NCBI GenBank assembly: GCA_022842885.1
Contig: JALHOR010000019.1
Coordinates: 1-58,491, forward strand
Direction: 5' to 3'
Origin: Anaerolineae bacterium
Lineage (GTDB): Bacteria; Chloroflexota; Anaerolineae; Aggregatilineales; Phototrophicaceae
DNA: 58,491 bases
The notes under the pieces were generated by a model, which made no database searches, was not told the origin of the DNA, and was given only the letters and a program-made list of their open reading frames with translations. A program made the position numbers and the translations under genes. Positions 1 through 6,204 of the stretch are shown piece by piece; position 1 is the stretch's first letter, and the number at the start of each line of letters is the position of its first letter.

Positions 1-22
1 CGTTCTGCGGACGGTATAACAT
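1..22 (-). CDS. Flp-type pilin, 5' end only
   Basis: Only the first seven codons (MLYRPQN) are inside the window, so this gene runs off the left edge. These 22 bases are identical to the start of the complete pilin at 239-394, and a Shine-Dalgarno-like GGAG sits just upstream on the minus strand (about 29-33). It is therefore read as a second tandem pilin copy. The rest cannot be judged. Confidence 0.75.
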
Positions 23-191
23 GATAATATCTCCTATAATATGCAAAATAGTCAATTAATGAACCAATATCAGCATAGCACAGATTCAAAGGTTAGCAAT
101 CAGAAAAATCTTAATAATCCGATATATGGTACTAAAATACCGAATTTTATCCTTATAGCAATCAGATATATATGAAATAAGGCATTAAATG

Positions 192-213
192 CAAAAACGC
201 CCCGTAGGGCGCT
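192..213 (-). terminator. Rho-independent terminator of the Flp pilin
   Basis: On the minus strand a GCGCCC-TAC-GGGGCG hairpin is followed directly by TTTTTGC, about 25 bases after the pilin stop codon. It sits between the two tandem pilin copies, so it should limit read-through from this copy into the next. Confidence 0.8.
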
Positions 214-238
214 TCGCTTTCTTGCGAGAGGTCACAGT

Positions 239-394
239 TTACTGTTGAAGACCTGTGATCACATTGGAGAAGATGTTACCGATGGTCGGGCCCAAGAGCG
301 CCAAAATGACGATAACCACGACGGCAACCAACACCAAGATCAGAGCATATTCAACCAGACCTTGACCTTCTTCGTTCTGCGGACGGTATAACAT
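239..394 (-). CDS. Flp/TadE-type small pilin
   Basis: A 51-residue protein beginning MLYRPQNEEGQGLVEYALI, then an uninterrupted hydrophobic helix (residues about 16-36) and a short polar tail ending in GLQQ. The GQGLVEYALIL block is the signature of Flp-type pilins, where a prepilin peptidase cleaves after the Gly and Glu sits at mature position +5. Mature subunits of about 40 residues assemble into tight-adherence (Tad) pili. A GGAGG ribosome site (404-408) lies about nine bases upstream. No Tad assembly gene is in the window. A tandem copy with an identical start lies at the left edge, suggesting an expanded pilin array. Its length is typical for the family. Confidence 0.93.
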   Translation of the reverse strand: MLYRPQNEEGQGLVEYALILVLVAVVVIVILALLGPTIGNIFSNVITGLQQ

Positions 395-526
395 AGGATA
401 ATGCCTCCAGCAAATGATAATGATTTTGTGTCGCTTAGGACACTTAAAAACATCATAGCATGAAAAGTTTGTTTTGATGCATTAAGGCTCACAGATTTTT
501 ACAAATCTTAACATTTTAGGTTTTTT

Positions 527-994
527 TCAGGTGTTTGAATTGGTGGGGAGTGCTAGCAAATGCGTTTCGAGACGCTGCACGGCTTGTTGCACTTGAGGAT
601 ATGCACCAAGTGTCTGCCCTAATTGGCTTATCCGGTAACAATCATTATGATTCAACGCTTGGATAGCCCCGGCAAAATGTTCAACACGGCTTGCCAGCAA
701 CAACGGATATTCGCGCTGCACATTATGCTTGACAGCAGCCAGAATGGTTTGCATCGCTATCTCACGTTTATCAATTCGCAGCATCAATGTCTTGCGAGCC
801 GGTTCATCCAAAGCGTGTTTATCAGCGATAGTGAAGATGTTATCCGTCAGTTGAATTGTCTGCTGCATCCAAATGGTAAATTCAGGATATTCATCGCGCG
901 GTTGTAGTGTTTCGCCACGCAGCGTCAGTTGTAGTGCTTTCCAGAAAGCAGTAATATACCGAGAAAACGAGGACATTGAGTTTATTTTCTCCAC
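527..994 (-). CDS. hypothetical protein, helical
   Basis: A 155-residue protein, mostly alpha-helical by composition, with no signal peptide or membrane segment. I do not recognise a family. The chosen start is a GTG three bases after the stop of the upstream CAP-LysM gene, which fits translational coupling. An in-frame ATG at 976 (residue 7) is the alternative. Its tight spacing behind a surface protein suggests it serves the same process, but nothing in the sequence says how. Confidence 0.7.
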   Translation of the reverse strand: MEKINSMSSFSRYITAFWKALQLTLRGETLQPRDEYPEFTIWMQQTIQLTDNIFTIADKHALDEPARKTLMLRIDKREIAMQTILAAVKHNVQREYPLLLASRVEHFAGAIQALNHNDCYRISQLGQTLGAYPQVQQAVQRLETHLLALPTNSNT

Positions 995-997
995 GAT

Positions 998-2098
998 TCA
1001 AGACCGACGGCGCAAAAATTCGACAACGGCAAAGATAAAAATTCCGGCTTGGACGACAATAACGCCCACAATAATGAAGGGTAATCCACCTTCATTGTTA
1101 GGCGCTGTCTCTGCTATTGGTGTGGGTGTTGCCAGCGGGCTAGTTGTTACAACGGGAAACGCAGGTGTATGGGTTGGCACAACATAAGTAACAGGTGGCG
1201 GCAAAGATTGATTCGCGGCTGCCACAACCAGCGGTGTGTTAGTCACAGTTGGCGTGAAGGTTGGCGGGGCGGTCGGCGTTGCTGTTGATGTAAAGGTGGC
1301 TTCGGGCGTGTAAGTGGCAGAAGGCGTAAAATCCGCTGGGGGTGGCGAAGGCGTGTAAGTGCCATCCCAACGCGGCACTAAAAAAATGCCACCGATGGGC
1401 AGTTCACGAATATCATTTTCCGACATGCCATTAAGCGTGAGCAGTGTTGGAATATCCCCCCATGAATAGCCGTACAGCAGGGCAATATCGCCCAAGGTAT
1501 CGCCCGGTTGAATTTCGTGCATGATATTGCCATTGGCATCCACACCCACTATAAACGATGGCGGCGCGGCGACGGCAGCATTCGCATTATTTTGTGCAGC
1601 ATTAGCATTGCCGCGATTACCACCACCAGCACTCACCGAAATGGAGCGTGTATCCGGCGCACCAAACACCAATACAAAAGAACGGGTACTGCCAACAGCG
1701 AGAGCCGCGCCAATATCGGTATAATTAGGACTGGTTAATGAGGCATAATGTACGGGCGAATTCACCCAGAAATTCATGGCATCGCCAATGCCAGCAATGC
1801 CACCCACATAAATATTTTCGCTCACCCATGGCGAGATATACCCCGCCGCCCGTGCTCGGTCGCGTGGGGTACTGCCATCAGCACCTGTATGGCTGACGAC
1901 GCCAGAAGTCGCTAGATAACTGGCTTGGCTGTTGGCGGCAGTTGCCAAAGCTGCGTTCCAGCTATACGGTGCAAGTCCCAATGAGGCTCGCAGTTCATTG
2001 ACTCGCGCTATCATGTCGCTGGCATCTTGTGCCTGCGCGGGAAAAATCATGAACCCCAGAACCAGCCATAAACCCCATAATCGGCACAGATATTTCAT
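998..2098 (-). CDS. secreted CAP-domain protein with LysM and C-terminal membrane anchor
   Basis: A 366-residue protein. A signal peptide (residues 1-23, ending AQA) precedes a CAP/SCP domain (about 27-150) with the typical NELRASLGLAPYSWN start and the SENIY block. A LysM domain follows (about 196-243, starting at IQPGDTLGDIA), then a long Thr/Pro-rich spacer and a final transmembrane helix (about 338-360) ending FLRRRS. LysM binds N-acetylglucosamine-containing glycans such as peptidoglycan. The role of bacterial CAP domains is often unclear. The protein is probably exposed at the cell surface with its tail in the membrane. It is the first gene of a pair with the coding region at 527-994. 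Confidence 0.85.
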   Translation of the reverse strand: MKYLCRLWGLWLVLGFMIFPAQAQDASDMIARVNELRASLGLAPYSWNAALATAANSQASYLATSGVVSHTGADGSTPRDRARAAGYISPWVSENIYVGGIAGIGDAMNFWVNSPVHYASLTSPNYTDIGAALAVGSTRSFVLVFGAPDTRSISVSAGGGNRGNANAAQNNANAAVAAPPSFIVGVDANGNIMHEIQPGDTLGDIALLYGYSWGDIPTLLTLNGMSENDIRELPIGGIFLVPRWDGTYTPSPPPADFTPSATYTPEATFTSTATPTAPPTFTPTVTNTPLVVAAANQSLPPPVTYVVPTHTPAFPVVTTSPLATPTPIAETAPNNEGGLPFIIVGVIVVQAGIFIFAVVEFLRRRS

Positions 2099-2236
2099 AA
2101 TGGCAAGATGTTATGGACGATTTTAAAGCACCATTTTTGTGGTGCGGTGTTGATTGTAGCATGGGAAAGCGGCGCTGAGGAGCTATAATGGGGGTTGGCA
2201 TTTTTATGAAAATAAACATTTAGGGATTTTTTGTTC

Positions 2237-2950
2237 ATGCTGCGTTTTTGTGCTGTGTTATATCTTATGCTGCTGGTGGCATGTACACCCGCCGTACCCG
2301 CCACGCCAACGGCGTTACTGCCGATTGGTGATGTCCAAATTATCACGCCGCAAACCGGGTCTATTCTCTACAGCCCAACCTTATACATATCAGGAACTGC
2401 CGTCAATGTGCCAGCAAGCGGCTTCATTTTGCGGGCTATCAGCGCCGATGATGCAGTCATTGCCGAAATCACGATTGTTCCCGATGGCGAAAATTGGTCG
2501 GTGGAATTGACGCATACGCGCCCGACTGAACCTACCGAAATCACGCTTTACGCGCTGCCAGTGGGCGATGTCGTCGGTGATTATGATGTAGTGAGTATCG
2601 TCTTATCATTGGAAGATGAGCGCCCAGAAGGGACGTTTGGCATGATTCTCGCGCCGTTTGAGAATGATGAAATGGGCGGAGATGTAATTCCGGTGTATGG
2701 CACAGCCTCCGGTTTGTTTGAAAATACGCTCATTGTTGTGCTAGAACAGCCCGATGGTACGCTCATTCAAGAGCAGGTTATCACGGTCAATAATCCCGGC
2801 ATCATAGATGAAGTCCCCTGGACTGCCGAAATTCCGACCGATGATTACACAGGTGCAGCGGTCATTCGAGCGTATTACCAAGATGCCAATACAGGCGAAA
2901 AAATCACAATTGCCAGCGTGAAGGTGATGCTAGTGTTTGCCGCTGGGTAA
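2237..2950 (+). CDS. lipoprotein with Gmad2-like Ig domains
   Basis: A 237-residue protein starting MLRFCAVLYLMLLVACTPA. The LVAC lipobox predicts lipidation at Cys, so it is a membrane-anchored lipoprotein. Two immunoglobulin-like modules follow (about 30-125 and 140-235). The second, from VIPVYGTASGLFENT, resembles the Gmad2 domain first described in spore germination proteins and common in Chloroflexota surface lipoproteins. An upstream TTG at 2231 is in frame, but ATG 2237 gives a better signal peptide. The partner or ligand cannot be read from the sequence. Confidence 0.8.
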   Translation: MLRFCAVLYLMLLVACTPAVPATPTALLPIGDVQIITPQTGSILYSPTLYISGTAVNVPASGFILRAISADDAVIAEITIVPDGENWSVELTHTRPTEPTEITLYALPVGDVVGDYDVVSIVLSLEDERPEGTFGMILAPFENDEMGGDVIPVYGTASGLFENTLIVVLEQPDGTLIQEQVITVNNPGIIDEVPWTAEIPTDDYTGAAVIRAYYQDANTGEKITIASVKVMLVFAAG

Positions 2951-2978
2951 ATTCAAACAATATCCAAACACAGAAAAT

Positions 2979-3006
2979 TTGTGCGGAACGTAAAACTGGA
3001 TATAAT
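2979..3006 (+). promoter_or_regulatory. sigma-70-type promoter for the deoxynucleoside kinase leader
   Basis: TTGTGC (2979-2984), a 16-base spacer, then a perfect TATAAT (3001-3006). The predicted start near 3013 gives a leader of about 170 bases before the kinase ATG at 3184, and that leader contains clear hairpins. Confidence 0.6.
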
Positions 3007-3013
3007 ACACTCA

Positions 3014-3116
3014 TCAACATAGGGTCAGCTAAAACCCAACCCAATACCCCATCATTCAGAGTAGGGATTACGCCAACAGCGGTTCAACGCGCCGCTGGGT
3101 GGGTTAAAATTCGCGC
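3014..3116 (+). other. structured 5' leader RNA, possible cis-regulatory element
   Basis: Between the promoter and the kinase gene lie several complementary segments. GGGT pairs with ACCC around 3021-3036. An AGCGG/CCGCT hairpin with a nine-base loop lies near 3076-3098. AACCCAACCC (about 3031-3040) can pair long-range with GGGTGGGTT (about 3099-3107), enclosing the rest like a P1 stem. I could not match it to a riboswitch class I know. It could also be a terminator/antiterminator or a chance fold. Confidence 0.35.
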
Positions 3117-3183
3117 TTCGTTTTTCTTTATGGTTGTATTCGTTCAATAATCAAAATATTTTCAATAACAAGGAAATAAAGCA

Positions 3184-3810
3184 ATGTGTCATCGTTTTAT
3201 CGCCATTGCGGGCAATATTGGCGCAGGCAAAAGTACCTTAACGGGGATGTTGGCGCAGCATTTTGGCTGGCAGCCTTTTTATGAAGCCAATGCCGAAAAT
3301 CCGTATTTGGCAGATTTTTATGAAGAAATGCAGCGGTGGAGTTTTCATTCGCAGGTGTTTTTTTTGGGCAAACGCTTAGAGCATCATCGCCAACTGCTTG
3401 ACCATCCCGGCAGCGTGATTCAGGATAGGACGGTATATGAAGATGCCGAAATTTTTGCGCGTAATCTGTATATGCAGGGCAACATGGCGGAACGCGATTA
3501 TGATGCGTATCGGCGCTTATACCGGGCAGTATCCTCTTTTTTGCCGCCGCCAGATTTGATTATCTATCTGGAAAGCAGTGTCGAAACTTTGCTGAAACAT
3601 ATCCAGAAGCGCGGCAGAGATTTTGAGCGCCATATCGCGCCCACCTATCTGGCACAGTTAAACGGGCTGTACGAAGACTGGATTGGCGATTGGACAGCTT
3701 GCCCGGTGCTGCGTATCCCAATGGATGGCATGGATTTTCAGAATCAGCGTGCCGATTTTGAGCATATTTTGCAGCAAGTGGAACACAGTTTGGCACTGCA
3801 AGAATCGTGA
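3184..3810 (+). CDS. deoxynucleoside kinase (dNK/dGK/dAK family)
   Basis: A 208-residue cytoplasmic kinase that phosphorylates deoxynucleosides to dNMPs in the salvage pathway. It has a P-loop GNIGAGKS (residues 10-17), the DRT motif in QDRTVYED (80-82), and the Arg-rich lid RGRDFE (about 144-149). Length and motif order match bacterial deoxyadenosine/deoxyguanosine/deoxycytidine kinases; base preference cannot be read with certainty. The start is supported by AAGGAA eight bases upstream. The long structured leader suggests post-transcriptional control. The next gene is convergent, and a short hairpin separates them. Confidence 0.9.
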   Translation: MCHRFIAIAGNIGAGKSTLTGMLAQHFGWQPFYEANAENPYLADFYEEMQRWSFHSQVFFLGKRLEHHRQLLDHPGSVIQDRTVYEDAEIFARNLYMQGNMAERDYDAYRRLYRAVSSFLPPPDLIIYLESSVETLLKHIQKRGRDFERHIAPTYLAQLNGLYEDWIGDWTACPVLRIPMDGMDFQNQRADFEHILQQVEHSLALQES

Positions 3811-3852
3811 TAGGTTATGTTGATGTTCCAAAACCCATAACAAAATTCTATT

Positions 3853-3874
3853 GGGGCGAGATATGACTCGCCCC
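3853..3874. terminator. short gene-end hairpin, ATAT-loop type
   Basis: A perfect 8-bp stem GGGGCGAG/CTCGCCCC with loop ATATGA lies between two convergent genes. It has no strong T run on either strand. The same design recurs at 16501-16522 and 44104-44123, so this may be a dispersed hairpin element acting as a bidirectional terminator. Confidence 0.45.
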
Positions 3875-3917
3875 TAATCGCCCTCAACCGCAAAAACATT
3901 TTTCATAACTTTATTTT

Positions 3918-5462
3918 CTACCCCATCAGCACTGCCGAGTCATCGTAGTGTGCAGAGGGTTCGGTTAGCTCGAATGGTATAGGCGGTGTTTCATAGACCG
4001 CAGTTTCCATGTTTGGGATGTTAGAGATAGCGTCCGGCGTTGGCAGGTGGTTAAGACGCCAAGCATCAGACAATTCGCAAATGGCGACAGTAGCAAATGA
4101 AACGGCATACAATAACAAATAAGGCACCAGCGTCGGCATGGTGGGCAGCGCCAACCAAACACCCCACAAGGCATATGCCATCAGAATAATTTCCCCTAGT
4201 GCCGGGAAACGCCGCCGCAGCGCATAGCGGCTGTGCTGCCAATCCAGCCCGAATTTGGGTGTACGCTGGAATGGCGTTTCTTTTCCAAGTGCCAAACTCA
4301 ACAAAGCGTGGGTATTGCTCCAAACCAGACCTGTGACCAACAGCACCAAAAACGGCAGTGCCAAAAGCTGCCGCCAATGAGCATGAATTGCCCGTTGGCT
4401 CACCACAATCATCAGCGGTGGCACAAGCCCAATCAAGCCGAGAGGGGCAAGCGGTAGCAGCGGCATTGTCCCCGTCAATAACATAGGCGGCGTAAGCAGC
4501 AGTAGCAGCAAGATAAGCGGCTGCGGCACATATTGGCATAAATGATGCAGCGCCATTATACGGGTCAGCACAGGCATTTTAGCTGACCATAGATGAGGGG
4601 CTAAACGGCGCAAACACTGCACACTGCCAATTGCCCAGCGTGCCTGCTGTTGGCGATAAGCGGCAATCTGCGGTGGTAGTTCACCCGGCACCACAACATC
4701 CGGTAGATAAACCACTTGCCAACCGCGCAATTGCGCCCGATAACTCAGGTCTAAATCTTCGGTCAACGTATCGGCTTGCCAACCACCCGCATCACGGATA
4801 CAAGCACTGCGCCACACGCCGCCAGAGCCATTAAACGGTACGAACCAAGCGGCGGCACTGCGAGCAGTTTGCTCGATGATAAAATGCGTATCTATCGCCA
4901 AGCGTTGCGACCGCGTGAGCCAATTGGTTTCCGGGTTCAAGTGTCCCCAGCGCGTTTGTACTACTCCACGCTGTTGGTGCTGAAGCAAGTGGGGCAATGT
5001 GCGCCGTAAAAAATCGGGTGATGGTACAAAATCGGCATCAAAAATAGCGATGTACGGGCTAGTCGTATGCTGCAAACCATACGCCAATGCCCCGGCTTTG
5101 TAACCAGAACGATTATCCCGCCGGAGATGGTCAATCCAAAAGCCTTGCGCCCGCAAAATTGCCACTTCTCGCGCTACAATGTTGCCAGTAGCATCCGTTG
5201 AATCATCCAAAATTTGGATATGCAAACAGCGTTTAGGATAATCGAGGGCAGTCACGGCGTGCAGCAAGCGCGTGACCACATGTTGTTCGTTATACAGCGG
5301 CAGTTGTACCGTGACCTGCGGGAAATAGGTGAGGGGCGGCGGCTGTTCTGGGCGACGCCGCCGGAGCAGATACGATAGGAATAAGATGGGCTGCCCGGCA
5401 GTATAAAGTGTCAGCAATAAGGCAACCGTGCCATACAGGCATGTCAGAATCAAGAGCAACAT
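3918..5462 (-). CDS. processive membrane glycosyltransferase, GT2 (cellulose-synthase-like)
   Basis: A 514-residue integral membrane enzyme. An N-terminal hydrophobic segment (1-31) is followed by a GT2 catalytic domain with DDS (86-88), DAD (142-144), TED (234-236) and QQARW (272-276), the D, DxD, TED, Q(Q/R)xRW set of processive beta-glycosyltransferases. Several C-terminal membrane helices follow. It would polymerise or transfer sugars from a nucleotide-sugar at the membrane; the product is unknown. The frame stays open to 5639, but I choose ATG 5462 because a strong promoter ends eight bases before it and the 59 extra residues look non-conserved. There is no Shine-Dalgarno, so the transcript may be leaderless. 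No cellulose-synthase partner is adjacent. Confidence 0.88.
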   Translation of the reverse strand: MLLLILTCLYGTVALLLTLYTAGQPILFLSYLLRRRRPEQPPPLTYFPQVTVQLPLYNEQHVVTRLLHAVTALDYPKRCLHIQILDDSTDATGNIVAREVAILRAQGFWIDHLRRDNRSGYKAGALAYGLQHTTSPYIAIFDADFVPSPDFLRRTLPHLLQHQQRGVVQTRWGHLNPETNWLTRSQRLAIDTHFIIEQTARSAAAWFVPFNGSGGVWRSACIRDAGGWQADTLTEDLDLSYRAQLRGWQVVYLPDVVVPGELPPQIAAYRQQQARWAIGSVQCLRRLAPHLWSAKMPVLTRIMALHHLCQYVPQPLILLLLLLTPPMLLTGTMPLLPLAPLGLIGLVPPLMIVVSQRAIHAHWRQLLALPFLVLLVTGLVWSNTHALLSLALGKETPFQRTPKFGLDWQHSRYALRRRFPALGEIILMAYALWGVWLALPTMPTLVPYLLLYAVSFATVAICELSDAWRLNHLPTPDAISNIPNMETAVYETPPIPFELTEPSAHYDDSAVLMG

Positions 5463-5470
5463 AGCGGCGT

Positions 5471-5499
5471 ATTGTAAGAAGGCATGTCTACGCTGACAA
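5471..5499 (-). promoter_or_regulatory. promoter of the GT2 gene, apparently leaderless
   Basis: On the minus strand TTGTCA (5494-5499), exactly 17 bases, then TACAAT (5471-5476). The -10 box ends eight bases before the ATG at 5462, so transcription would begin at or within a base or two of the start codon. Confidence 0.55.
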
Positions 5500-5667
5500 G
5501 GGGATGCCCCTGAGTATCTGATAAAATTGTGAAAATTTTCCGCTGTTTTCGCATCCGGTTTTCGTTCATAATCGGTCTCTGTGATTGGACACATTTGATT
5601 GGCATAGGGTTCAAGATACATGACAATGCCAACACACACAGCTTAACGCAGCATACAAGGGGGCAAT

Positions 5668-6060
5668 ATGGCACAACGGCAAAATATTTCTTCTGGGACA
5701 AAATGGGAACCCATAGTTGGTTATTCGCGGGCAGTGCGCGTGGGCAATACGGTTCATGTGAGTGGTACTGTCGCCGCCGATGATGCCGGGCATGTGGTTG
5801 GCGTAAACAATGCGTATGAGCAAACGCGCTTTATCCTGCAAAAAATTGACCGCGCTTTACAACAAACTGGTGCAAGCATCACCGATGTGGTGCGAACCCG
5901 TATTTACACCGTGAATGCCGCTTTGTGGCAAGACATCGCTCAAGCCCACCGCGAAGTTTTTGAGCAGATTTTGCCCGCTTGTACCATGCTGGAAGTCAGC
6001 GCCCTCATCGGCAGTGATTATCTGGTTGAAATTGAAGTCGAAGCCATCATCAGTGAGTAG
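5668..6060 (+). CDS. RidA/YjgF-family protein (non-canonical)
   Basis: A 130-residue single-domain protein matching the RidA fold: an N-terminal VSGTVA strand, central HREVF helix and C-terminal VEIEVEAI strand. Canonical RidA proteins hydrolyse reactive enamines/imines with an essential Arg in a VARLP-like segment. Here the equivalent segment reads EVSALIGSDYLVEIE, with Ala112 where Arg would be expected. It therefore probably belongs to one of the Rid subfamilies without deaminase activity. Length is normal. AGGGGG upstream supports the start. The gene is divergent from the GT2 gene with a ~200-base spacer. Confidence 0.85.
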   Translation: MAQRQNISSGTKWEPIVGYSRAVRVGNTVHVSGTVAADDAGHVVGVNNAYEQTRFILQKIDRALQQTGASITDVVRTRIYTVNAALWQDIAQAHREVFEQILPACTMLEVSALIGSDYLVEIEVEAIISE

Positions 6061-6125
6061 GTCGTTAAAAGTAACCCGTTAAACACTCGCAACATGCCGA
6101 TAACCGTTATTATTCTCGTAGGGAC

Positions 6126-6167
6126 ATGGTGTGCCATATCCGTTTTTCAAGAAAGATGGCATACCAT
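6126..6167. repeat. imperfect palindrome related to the GGGACAtGG hairpin repeat
   Basis: ATGGTGTGCCAT (6126-6137) and ATGGCATACCAT (6156-6167) are inverted copies with one mismatch, preceded by GGGAC. The arms resemble those of the palindromes at 41104-41127 and 54713-54739. It lies in the short spacer between the RidA-like gene and the CopC-CopD gene. Confidence 0.45.
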
Positions 6168-6204
6168 CAGTTAAAAGTACACTGTTGAAAGAACATAGGC
6201 AACC

